Notes under the pieces: model-generated
What the model saw: only the letters and a program-made list of their open reading frames with translations
The model's database searches: none
What the model was told of the DNA's origin: nothing
Part shown: one piece after another, positions 46,462 to 57,691 of the stretch
How positions within the stretch are numbered: position 1 is the stretch's first letter
Layout: every line of letters starts with the position of its first letter
Program-made: the position numbers and the translations under genes
Assembly (NCBI RefSeq): GCF_025024155.1
Contig: NW_026251735.1
Span: 248,001 to 312,000, forward strand
Reading direction: 5' to 3'
DNA from: Gamsiella multidivaricata
Taxonomy: Eukaryota; Mortierellomycota; Mortierellomycetes; Mortierellales; Mortierellaceae
Length of the DNA: 64,000 nt

Positions 46462-48234
46462 ATGCAGCACCAGCATCCACAGCATGGCCAGTCCTACCAG
46501 CAAGGGGGGCTCATCTACACCAGCCAGCAACCACCGTACCATCTCCCACCTGTAAGTGAGATCCTTAAAGCCTTATGACAGTAGACTGCGGCAGGGTGGA
46601 CCAAGGAAGCGGATAACTAACACCGCTGCGGTTTGTGTAGCACGATGGAGCCAGCAGTGGCGGCGGAGGAGCACATTTCCAAGGATTTCACCCACAAACA
46701 GCCTATCCCTCCATGGTATAGTGGATAATTTCATACAAAAACAAACAAAAAAAAAATGTGTCAGCTTGACGAATATCTTGTTTCAATCCCAATAATACTT
46801 ACCTTCTTTGATAAAAACAACTTCATCGTCATCGTTATGTTTCTTAGACCTCAGGACTGCTGAACCCCCAGAGCCCTTCAGGCTCCTCACCTCCAACGCT
46901 CCCCCTCCACGCACATCCCGACCCTGAGACACTCCATCATGTTCATCAGCAGCAACAGCAGCAGCAACCGGCATACCAGCAGATCCCAGGAGAGGAACCG
47001 CATCGCCATGTGGTACTCCCTCCGACACAATCCGCAAACGGACAGGAGGAGGAGCCGTTGTATGTGAATGCGAAGCAATATCATCGGATCTTGAAGCGGC
47101 GCGCAGCTAGAGCCAAGCTTGAGGAGATGAACCGAATGGCCAAGATTCGCAAGGTGAGTCTCTTTGAAGTGCATGAATATGTGCACAGGATGGGGGAAAA
47201 AAGGATGGCAAGGCGAATGCACACCTTCTTGCTATCCTCTTTCCTAATCTCTTTTTTTTTTTCCTGCTGCTAATGGTTTCTTATGAATATAGCCATATTT
47301 ACACGAATCCCGACATAAACATGCTATGCGCCGTCCACGAGGTCCCGGGGGTCGGTTCCTAACTTCCCATGAAATCTCTCAACTCGACCGTCTCCAAGCC
47401 CTCTTTGAAGCGATGGGTGGCGTCGGACCCGTCGGTGGAGACATGCACCTCGCCTCCTCGAATTATACACCCGAACAGCAGCACGAAATCGTGCAGCAGC
47501 AGGTTCTTATGCAGCAGGGACAACTTCATCAACAACAGCAGCAACAGCCGCAACCCCAGCAGCAAGGACAGCAAGGACAGCAGGGGCAGCAAGTGGGACA
47601 GGTAGCGCAAGGACAGATACAACAGATCCCGTTACCGCTACAGCATCATCTTCCAGGTTCCAACCGTCAGCAGCAGCAGCAGGGTCCGTTCGGTACAAGT
47701 ACAAATACTACTGGCGTTAGCGGCGGGTATAACCAAGGTCTATACACCTCACAACCCTCGGTACTACCGCCAACCTTGACTTCTTTATCTACCACCGGGA
47801 GCGGACCCAGCACCAGCATCTCGACAGCTAGTCTCCTGAACTACTCCCACAATGACCCCACAATTTCAACCTCAGTAGGACACATGCCCTCGGGGAGACA
47901 GATTCACAGCGCACACACTCCATTGACGCCCACAACCTCAACCCCCACAACACCTACACCCGCTACCCCCCGTGGTTCCGACGAATCGAATATCTACTTG
48001 CAGGGTGCTGCAAGCCATGCGGAGGAACAGATTGGCGAAGCATCTGGTTCTGGCACCCAAGGAGGAGGAGTGGTTACGGAGATGCAGCTGCCAGAGGCAT
48101 CAGCGACGACGGCACATCAGGGGACGTTGTATCCAGGCGCGATTCAGGGACTCGAAGGCCAACAGGGACAGGAGGAGGTTGGAGAAGATGATGATGGTAG
48201 CACAAGTCTTTTGACGCCCACAGGGGACGACTAA
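46462..48234 (+). CDS. CCAAT-binding factor subunit A (NF-YA / Hap2)
   Basis: NF-YA/Hap2 subunit of the heterotrimeric CCAAT-binding complex; it contacts the CCAAT box after joining the NF-YB/NF-YC histone-fold dimer. It has 470 residues from exons 46462-46551, 46641-46715, 46848-47153 and 47293-48234, all whole codons. The subunit-association helix is at about residues 122-157: EEEPLYVNAKQYHRILKRRA, then RAKLEEMNRMAKIRK. The last intron falls exactly before the DNA-binding half PYLHESRHKHAMRRPRGPGG-RF (residues 158-180), giving the complete bipartite domain. Long Gln-rich and Ser/Thr/Pro-rich flanks (about 200-470) are likely activation regions. The gene is preceded by a long pyrimidine-rich leader. 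Confidence 0.95.
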
Positions 48235-48598
48235 GCCGGAGTCGGTCGCGACGTTCAAGATCTTTTTTTGTTTTTTTTTGTTTTTTTCCGGCATTACTTC
48301 CCTCGGCTGCTTTGTCTATTCCTTCATTCACTTCAGTCCCATCCGCTTTGTCTTCGTCTTCGCTTTTGTGTCCATTTCTTTAACCCGAGCCTGGTCATCT
48401 CGTCTTTTTTATTCACACTTCTCCCACTCCAAGTGGTTAGCATAGCTTCGTCAATCGTCCTTTCCCATCTTTCAACAACTAGCTCCTCCTCGTTTATATC
48501 GCTTTTTTTTGCCCCTGTACATAGACAGAAAAATACAAATTTATTTTATTCATTTTGGTCATCTCGTAAACATTACATTGCCCTTTGTATACGATGGT
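48235..48598. other. convergent 3' regions of NF-YA and GH31 genes
   Basis: 364 bp of T-rich sequence between two convergent stops. TTTATT at 48545-48550 is an AATAAA signal for the minus-strand GH31 gene, 49 bp beyond its stop. T runs (48261-48288) follow the NF-YA stop. Confidence 0.45.
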
Positions 48599-51500
48599 CT
48601 ATGCCAGACCCCACTGAATATACCACTCCGAAAACAAATCAATTCCCAATCCCTCAACCGTCAACGACCCAACTGCCTGATCCACCTTCCAGCTCACCCC
48701 TGTCGCTGGATCCTTGCCCTCCGTACCGTTCAACCCGCCATTCAGTCCATCGCCGAACGGAATCCTCGCTCCATTGATATCCAGCACTGTCAGCCTTGCC
48801 TCATTTATAGCAGCAGGCATCGTCGTTGTCGAGTTACGGCCCTCCAACAAAGGGACCTGTGCAGTCGTCTGGCGGTGCTCGGAGGCTGACGCAGAGGCCA
48901 AGGACCGGCGTTTGAACGAAGCCTGCTTCGTCCATCGCTCTCCAGAGCCTTCGCGCGTATGCACACGTCCACTGACTCCATGATCTACAACATCGCGCCT
49001 GTGCAACCCATGCTTTCCCTGCGCACGCAGTTCCCAGTGTCTCTGTTTCTGGTCTCTGTCCTTGTTCTTGCTGCTCGATCTGTCCGTCTGCGAAGGCTTC
49101 GCCGCAAAATTCAATCCCACCACTACAATCTTCCCAATCCGATCCGAATGCTGTACCTCTCGCCTAAACGCGTCCACCTGCGCCGGATCCATGCCCTTCA
49201 GATCTCCACCTCCTTGGTTTCCGCCAGGCCACTGTAGGACCGCCTTGCTCATCAGTTTCTGTCCCTGGGGATCCATCTGGAATGAGACCATGGCGTTGTA
49301 CTCATTCTGAACCGAAGCTCCGTCGTCCACATACATTTCTCCGGCAGCAGTACCCGCAACATCCAAGGCCACGATTAACGAAACCGGCTGCATCCTCGTC
49401 GCCGCAACCGTCGACTGTGCAGGTGCCTGGATCGGGATAACCGAGCCCCCACGGACCGACATTGGGATCGGATCGCTTTCGGCCTTCGCACTCAAATACG
49501 CATACCTCCCATCCTTCCCTCCTGCGCCAGTGCCCATGACAGCTTGAAGCGTCGAAAAATCAAACCACTGTCCATCGCCTGGGAAGAACGCCTTGACCTG
49601 AATCTGTCCCTTCGTCAATGCAGGTGAAACCAGCACGTTATCACCCAACAAGAACTGCTCCTCGACTTTCCACGAGACCGGATCTTTCGGGAACTCGAAC
49701 CACAGGGGCTGCCAGATAGGTCGTCCTGTCCGATGAGACCGCTGATGGAGCGTATAAAAATACGGCAACAGCGAGTACCGCATCCCCAATGCCTGTCTCG
49801 TCGCCGGGAGTACCGAATTTGGCCACATGTACGGTTCCTGATCCGTCGCATGGATATCGTTGTGGTTTCTCGCGAAGGGATAGAGCGATCCGAGTTGGTG
49901 CCAGCGCAGACAGAGTTCTTCGGTAGTGTTGCCGTTGAAACCGCAGATGTCGGCTCCAACAAAGGGGATTCCGAAGAGTCCGAAGGATAGGATCCCAGAG
50001 ATGGAGTACTTCAAGTGGTCCCAATCCGACCAGTTATCGCCTACGAAGGTGTTGTGGGTATAGGGGGAGAAAAAATGAGAGAAGAAGGTTCGTTAGCATT
50101 GCCATATGGAACAGCGAGCTGTGTTATTCCTGAATAAAGGAAACAATAGTTTGCAGGTTGCTTACCAGTCCAGTGGGCAGCATAGGCGCCTGCGGACAAA
50201 AAGTGTTGTAAAGAAGTGCGGTGTAGTCAGTAACCTTTGTTCTTACATATAATTCACACGCATGCTACAATGATTCAAAAAAAAAAAAAAAAAAAAAAAA
50301 AGGTGTGCTGCTTACCAGTGCCGGCAAAGGACGATCTCGTCAAGATAAAGGGCCTCCTGTCCGGCTGGAGCTTCAACAGGGCCTGATGCGTCGCGGCCGC
50401 CTCCATATGTCCATACAGATTATGAGTATCCGTCAACCGCAGCCCATTCTTATGCACCGCATTCTCTGCCAACGTCTTCTCGTCCAGAGGTGCCTGTCGT
50501 CCCGCGTTATTGATCGCATACTTCAGACTCTGCTGAGGTGCTGCATCCTCTCGTTTCCGCTTGAGGGCATTGGGGGCGTCCTTGTTACAGGGGCCACTAC
50601 AGAAATTACTCGGTTCGTTCATATCGATCCAGGGGTACACATTTACGCCCAGAGCTTCCTCGGTCTTGCCCAACTGTCGCTGCCAATACTGCCAGGTCTC
50701 GTTCGTGTTGAAGAAATCGGGAAAATATGTCTGTCCTGGCCAAACACGTCCCTCGATCGGTTTACCCGTCAAGGTCTTGATAAACACATCCTCCTGCATC
50801 CCCGAATCATAGGGCTCATATCCCGGAGCAATCGGGATTCCGGGGTCGACAATCAGGATCATGCTCTGATTGCTCGCCTTCAAATTCTCCGCCAGTGCAC
50901 GAACCTTGGCTTGTGGGTACCTCGTCTCATCGAATGTGAAATCCCGATACTGATCCATGTAATCGATATCGATCCAGACCCCATCCAATGGAAGGTTCTC
51001 TTGTCGGTACTGTTGAACAACCTGTTCGACCGCCTCGACATTCTTATATCCGTATCTTGACTGATGGAATCCCATGGCCCAGGCTGGGGGCATATGCGGT
51101 CGCCCAATGACTTCTGTATACTGGTCCATCACCTCCGCAGGGGTCGGGCCTACAAACACTGTGAAGTCCAGAACGCCTCCAATGACCTTATACGTGACCT
51201 TGCCCGGCGTCACAAACACATCCATTCCGTTTGAATTCCTCAGGAAGACCCCATGTGTGGATCCGTTACGCATCTCCATATAGAACGGGTGAGATCCATA
51301 CAAGTTCTGGTCCTTCGGTGTCGGAGCATCCCTTGCCCAAAGCGTCTGTCTTGTACCCTTGGGATCCCGCCTGAACGACGACATGACCTCCCCGAGTCCA
51401 TAGATATTCGCTTCCTTTGGAATCACAGACGAGATCTCTAGGTACTCATCCTCAAATACCAACGAGTCCACCCCAGCCACGTTCGAATCAAATACAACCT

Positions 51501-52624
51501 CCCCATCCTGAACCCTCTTCACCAGGAATGTAAATGGATTCTCCTTGTACTCGAAAGCATACCCACGTTTCTCAACCTTCCTCACGGTCTCCTCCGTCGG
51601 GGGCAGGGCCTCGCGTGGGATTTCATATCGCGTCGCGTTCGCATCCACAATCTTGATCCGGATCCGGGACTCGGTCTCAAACGCAACCTTGACATTCAAG
51701 TTCGGAAGGTCTTGGCCAAATCGGGCACAGTCTGCGGGAGAGCCATTCAGGGACAAGGAGAGCGACAGGGCCGAGTCAGATTCTTGGACGGATGAGACAG
51801 TGTAGCCTTTGCAGGGTTGTTGTTTCAGGAAGCAGAAGGGGGCGTTCAGGGTATTCTCGGTCGAGTCCCAGCAGCATCCCCGGTCGTAGCTGTTGAAAGC
51901 GTATCGAGGAAACGGGAATAAGAGGGGAAGGGGGAGAGAGAGAATGGAAGGGAGGGAGCTGTGGGTTAACTGATTGCTGAATATATTGATTAGGTAAAAA
52001 AAAAAAAAAAAAAATCGTGTAGAAAACGAGCTTTTACCATTCCTGAGCGTTGATGCCCATGTAACCACAATCGCGTCGGCTGACAATATCGGTCGTGCAG
52101 AAGTATTCTTCATTCTATAGTGAGAGCAGTCGATTGCCCGCGAGGAAAGCAAAAAAAAAAAAAAAATGGACGATCGTTTAGAGAGAATGATCCTCCTTCA
52201 ATTGATCGCTCAAAATGGTGCCACCAACGCCTATGTATTACGAGGAATGCGAGGGAAGGCATTCATTCCAATCACATACCTTCTTCTGGAAGCACCAGGG
52301 AACGGGTGCCCTGGAGGGAGACCAGCAGCACTGTCGCTGGATGCACTGGTCCTTCGTGATACCGAGGAATCCACAATCCTGTCTCCCCAATAGATGTGAG
52401 CACGTATCCTGACCATCACTGGATGCAGGCGCTGGCGTCGGCGAGGAAGTTGCAACGGAGGTTGGGGTATTGTCTGCAGCGGCGTGGATGAATGCCTGGG
52501 GTCGCGTCGCTGCAGCATGGACTTGGTTGACGGCGGTCGCGGTGAGGCCAAGGAGGACTAGGGCGAGGACGAGGAGGCGTGGTGGGCGCGGTGGGCGTGG
52601 TGGGGCAGGTGTGCGAGGCCCCAT
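48599..52624 (-). CDS. GH31 alpha-glucosidase with two trefoil (P-type) domains
   Basis: Secreted glycoside hydrolase family 31 enzyme releasing glucose from alpha-1,4 (and 1,6) ends of maltose, starch or glycogen. It has 1153 residues from exons 52280-52624, 52038-52114, 50316-51889, 50166-50189 and 48599-50040. A signal peptide/anchor region (RLLVLALVLLGLTATAVNQV) is followed by trefoil 1 at about 70-113 (DTCSHLLGRQDCGFLGITKD, QCCWSP) and trefoil 2 at about 116-165 (DIVSRRDCGYMGINAQECYD, RGCCWDS), the second split by an intron. The catalytic nucleophile is in WIDMNEPSNFC (near 558) and the acid/base region is GDNWSDW (near 674-680), joined through a 24-nt exon encoding AYAAHWTG. Near the C-terminus is a basic, disordered insert of about 90 residues (SSSKNKDRDQKQRH). 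The relation is to lysosomal acid glucosidase and sucrase-isomaltase. Confidence 0.93.
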
Positions 52625-54948
52625 TTTCAGTACTTTCGATAGATGTACTTCAGCTGGGATCGGGGATGGAAACAGAAGATAGTCAGGGACGAGAGAAGGA
52701 AGTGGAGTTCAAAGGGAGAAGAGCTGAGGAGTAAAGAGAGAGAGGAGGCTGTTGGCTGCCTGGTCCTTTTTATGCAATTGCACACCTCCATTGCACATCC
52801 TATGTCCATGACTCCATGGGACACCCATGGCAACACGCTCAGGGGGAAGACAAGGCTTGAGCGGTCGTAAGGAGGAATTCCCCGTTGGCATAATGTCTGC
52901 TCCCTCCTTCATTGCCCATCGTTCATCACACTTCACTGTCTTCATTCTCATCGATCACTCCCCATAGACATTCAGCATGTGCTTTCGTGCTTGTGTGTGT
53001 ATGTACCTGTCTGTGCAGGGGCTGTTGTGGCCAGTCCTTGTCCCTTTGACCCCGTGCTTATCCTATACAAAATACATTCCCTAATTCCCATCAGTAAAAA
53101 AAAACAGGCTCTTTTCAAATTGACCTTTTGCACACAGGCAAATCGATCCCTGTGCTCACATCCGTAGTCAGCTCTTGACGTTATCATCGTCGGAGTAAGC
53201 AAAACGACCAACAAAATCACCTTCGAAACGCGTCTTTGAGATCGGAGGGGGGGAGAGTTATCGTCCCTCCTGGCAATTAACAGCAAAATAAATACTGCCC
53301 ATTCCTCCCGAATGCATGCCAATTCCTGCATCGTCTACATTAACCACCGATAGCAAATATGATAAGAGAAAACAAAAAAAAAACACCAAATCGACCTCAC
53401 GATAAGCAACAATAGCATCGTTTTCTTTTTTGTGCCGCGTAACAGGGCTCATGGGAAACGAAATATACTGTACTCATGCGCAAGAGCCAACGCTTACAAC
53501 GTAGTTCCTGGCTCTCTTTAGCCATGTACGCGTCTTGTATGATAGTGCACTAGTCCACAAAGGTAAAAAAAAAAAATTGCACACGGATCAACAGCCGCTA
53601 TTATTCTCTTTCAATTGTCGCACAAACATCCTGTGTCGGAGCCAATTCGGATACGAACGTCCAGATATGTATCTTTTTTTCTTCTTCTTAAAGTCCTTGG
53701 CTCATTTCCTCATGGAAAGAAGGTAAGGGGGTTCAACCATTTTTTTTTTTTTTCACATGAGACTTCTCCAGGGCACCACCGCCCCTGTGAACTAAGCTAC
53801 ATACATGTCCATTGAGCCATTATTGTCGGGACAATCCTATGCACTTGCATGAATACGATAGCTCCGCCTTATCTTCCTTCTCTTATTACTCCACACGCAA
53901 TGCGGGCCAGAAAAAGAGCCGTTTTGGTTTTTTTTCTTTTTGTGCAAACGCAACCCAGGTTCCAGTTCACATGAAGGGAGCCCAATCTCTTTGTCATGGA
54001 CGGAAACGCGCTACCAGCTAGCAATTTAGACGACAACTGTACCAAGACCCCTTACGATCGCTCGCTTAATTTCTTGCATCTTGATGGGAGGGGGAAGTTT
54101 GCGAGAAGAGTAAGCAAAGATGTGAAGAAGAAAAAAGTGTTATCACATAGGATGTCTTATCGAAACGAATAGCAATAACAGCCGCAATAAACAAGAATAT
54201 GGCAATGACATTTAGCTGCTGCTCTGTATGTCCGTTCTATAAACAACGGTAGGTTGTTGTTGTTGTTGTTGTTTTTTTTTTTTTTTTCGTAGATAATCAA
54301 GGTGGTCCTTTTCATTTTTTGAGGTGAAAGAAACCTTTCATGAAACGCACGGCGAATAATTCTCGTTATTATTATAATATATATTGCTTCATGTATAGAC
54401 CCACCAACGATAGTAAGATTGTAGGCGACAAAAAACTGCTCCCCTAATACGGATGCTATTCCCCCGACTCTGCAACTTCACTGAGAACTCCACTGAGTTC
54501 AGATGGCAGGGTTTTACAGCGCGTTTCCATCGTTTGTTCCGTTATCAGGATGTCGGGAACACTAGGAATTCTGTTGAGACCGAGAATATCAAGGCCAAGA
54601 GGCGGTATTACCTTCAAGAGCGACGGTCTGACAAGTATAAGGGCGCCGTGTTTGTATATTTGGCCGAATCCTACTGTAGTCAGAACCACGTCAACAGCAA
54701 GGTTGTTATATTTGTTTAAAATGCGTTTATCCTTCACCACTCCCTGTCGCCACCGTTCTCCCGCTCAAGCAAAGAAGATGAAGTGTATCCAGAGCATCCA
54801 AATAGTTTTATTTTATTTCTTTTATTTATTTGCTTTGGATTTTCAGTGCAGAAAATAAAGACACATTATAGATCGGCTTCCTCGGATAAAATGCTCTTCT
54901 CTTCATATTATTCGAGATCGCTGTGGCATTATCACAGCGGGAACCGAC
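52625..54948. other. intergenic with an unrecognised frame (54456-54740 -)
   Basis: 52625-52900 is the probable leader of the GH31 gene. The rest to 54450 shows only poly-A/T runs (for example 54271-54286 and a (TTG)n at 54255-54270) and no gene. The 94-residue minus frame at 54456-54740 reads protein-like (VDVVLTTVGFGQIYKHGALI, LGLDILGLNRIPSVPDILIT) but is unassigned. Because it lies just downstream of the tyrosine-recombinase relic on the same strand, it may be part of that element. Confidence 0.35.
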
Positions 54949-55520
54949 CTATAATGTGGACCCAGAACTTTTACTGAGGTAAAATTTTTGGAACGTGTCG
55001 GGAGAGGACCAATTGCCGTGTGTAATGATGTCGTCAATGGGCATACCCGACTCGGCGGCGATGGTAGATCCAATGGCTCGGGGCTTGACACCACGGGTAG
55101 TGACATATCGTCATTGTCAGGCAGTAATTGTAGGTAGGTAAGTGCAGGTGAGATGTCGAAGCAACCGATTTCAGTGGGCATTATATCCGTGGCCTTTAGC
55201 GCGGCGATGTAATCTTTGTAGACCATGCTCTCCGTGATTGATGGTCGATCGTTGAACAGATCTAAAATGGCTGAGCGCTTGGCGAGGACGGTGGCCAGCT
55301 TCCAATCTCTTGTGTGGCGTTGATGGGCGAGATAGTTGATAAGGAGGACTGGATCTGGGTGAATCGGGTCCTCATCCCGTTCTTGTGCCCATTGGATGTA
55401 GACTTTTTGGACAGGACCGTAAGCGACGTGTCGACGTTGGGCTTGTGGCGAGTTCAATATCGTATACGACGCTTCTGAGCTGAGTCCTAGTTCCGAGTAC
55501 AGGCGCTGCTTACGCGCCAT
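54949..55520 (-). pseudogene. tyrosine recombinase relic (DIRS/Crypton-like), core deleted
   Basis: Remnant of a mobile-element tyrosine recombinase. The N-terminal core-binding part is intact from ATG at 55520: RKQRLYSELGLSSEASYTIL, VQKVYIQWAQERDEDPIHPD, PVLLINYLAHQRHTRDWKLA, ending at TYLQLLPDNDDMSLP. Sequence then jumps, in another frame, straight to the C-terminal catalytic end: RAIGSTIAAESGMPIDDIIT, then HGNWSSPDTFQKFYLSKS, where the His and the final Tyr (F-Y-L) of the active site are visible. The intervening part with the first catalytic Arg and the HxxR box is missing, so a deletion of the core has inactivated it. No reverse transcriptase or split direct repeats were identified, so the DIRS versus Crypton assignment is open. 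Confidence 0.75.
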
Positions 55521-57439
55521 GCCAGGTGTGGTGTAGTGGTTCTATATCAGGTAAAAGTACTAGCTGTGAATACGTTGCTCAATAAAGGTCTCTTCTGGTC
55601 AGCGATGTCTTTACATAACATTTGTCTTACTGTAAAAAGCTCCAGACGCAGAGAGCGCTTGTAATGAGATCCTTTGGCAGAAGGAAAATAAAGGCAGCAA
55701 GTGCCATTTACAAGAATGAGAAAGGCGACGACACACTCGTTAGGGATCAGCAAGGTCAAAGGGATTCTGTGTTTTGACTTCAGTGTCTAGATGACGACAT
55801 TGAGGGGTGCTGTCCTTAATCATCCGCTCTCGTTCGTTATAAGGCCATGATCGTTACCTGGTCGAGGGGCCTTCAGGCTGCGCGAGCGGACTCGCAGGAA
55901 CACTTGATTGCACTGGGAGTGCAGAAGCTCAGACGCACAGGCCCCGTCTCTACTCTTGTTGGGCGATGCGCTATGATGGCCAGCGATGGCAGAGTATAGT
56001 GGGACAGGGGTGCGTGGAGCGACTTAAGTAGTCGTACAGGGCAAGCGTTGTGCAAAAGTATTAGGAGGAAACAGACCAGGAACCTTTCAGCCCTGTCGTT
56101 CTGTGTTATTTATTAGACAGCTTCCAAGTTCAGCACGTACACGGAAGTAAAAAATATGTACATGTACATGTATTTGATAAAGAGAAGTGAGTCTACAGAA
56201 AGTAATTCCCTTTTGTTCTGATGATGATCGCCATTCAGTGGCATGGCTGCTCTTTTCTCGTGAATCCGTTTGACACAATTCCACGCCCATGACACTCCTT
56301 GTCGAAGCAAAAACTACCCATTCAAGCATCCAGTAAACCCAGAGCACGACAAAAGGCATGTGCTATTGCCCAAAACGTCAACTTCAAAAAAACCGAAGAA
56401 AATCCTCTTCTGGTTACTGTGAATGAGGATTGACAACAACGAATGCTTCCAAGCTGGATGTGTATAAATTCTGAAGCGCGATTGAATGCTGCTCGCTGTA
56501 ATGCCATAGATTTTTTCGGACGATCGCATACATCGTATATACATGCTGCAAAGGTGCCTCAACAGTGTCAAAGCCGTTGTACGGGGATTGAAAGTTCAAG
56601 CGGAAAGCCTAATTGCCTTGTTATAGACAAAAAGGCCGTAAGCAGAGAGACGTCTTATCTCCAAATGCACATTTGCTTACGATTTATACCCTCATTAGCC
56701 GTTGCTGGCTGTGGAGGAAGGGATGAAATGGGCATCTGCATCTTCTAGCCTTATTCAACAAAGTAAAATTAGAGCCAATCAATCGGGCTTACCTCACAAA
56801 AAAAGACGCGTCGCCTACCAAAAATCAATTTTTTTGTTCCTCTCTAGGGACCTCTATATTCTTTCCCCGGGCTCCCTCATAACTTTGTGCAAACCATATA
56901 GAGACAGAGGGGACTCGGCTCCCTTGCTTGGTCTCACGATTTTTTATTTTTTTTTGCTCGTGCAAGAATACAGTACGTCGGAAGAGTACGAATTTATAGT
57001 ATGTGCCAACGAGTCCATTCCTTCCTTCGTTTGATCCTCAGCAGAAGAGAAGAGACGATAAGAATGGTCGCACAGCATTATACTTTTTCAATGTAGAGAG
57101 AGGCCTCAGAGATAGTATACCAACCGACAGGCGAGCTTTGCAGCTCACATTCTGCTCGTCTCCGTAGCGAGACCGATATCACTTGTTTTTTTTGAAATCC
57201 ATAAAGACAAGTTGGGACAGAAAGAAGAACGATCCACGTCCATGGATAATGATACTTTTTTTTTTTTTTTTTTTTTTTTCTTGCAAAGCCAAAACAAAAA
57301 AAAAATAACAATGAAAAGACGATAACAATGGTATCAACTGAACAACTCTCTAACAAAAAAAAAGAAGCAACCAAAATATGTCTACAAATACAAAATTACT
57401 AACAATAATGAACTAGATCCACCCAAAACGTTTTTCCCT
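55521..57439. other. intergenic, nothing convincing
   Basis: About 1.9 kb between the recombinase relic and the 3' end of the histone deacetylase gene. Short frames at 55547-55759, 55873-56055 and 56443-56748 show no family signature. T and A homopolymers occur at 57258-57280 and near 57295-57305; 57297-57420 is A-rich, consistent with the 3' UTR of the minus-strand deacetylase gene. Confidence 0.4.
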
Positions 57440-57660
57440 TCAGTTCGATGGGTGATGACGGTGCTGCATGTGCGGCGGTCTCGTCACCATCCCTCCCACT
57501 GCTGGTGGCCTCCCACCACTCCCTCGCTCACGCTCATGCATCCCCGCCTCATAATGTTGCTGCTGTTGCTGGTGGTGATACTGTGGCGGATAATGCCCAT
57601 GCCCATAAGTCTCATACCGCGGCTGCTGCTCCCTTTCCATCCGCTGCTGCTGCCGTGCCT

Positions 57661-57691
<31 letters not shown>

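Noticed and set aside
45900..46559. 219-residue plus-strand frame upstream of NF-YA
   Set aside because: It arises from the pyrimidine-rich leader (Leu/Ser/Pro-rich translation) and overlaps the true first exon in another frame.
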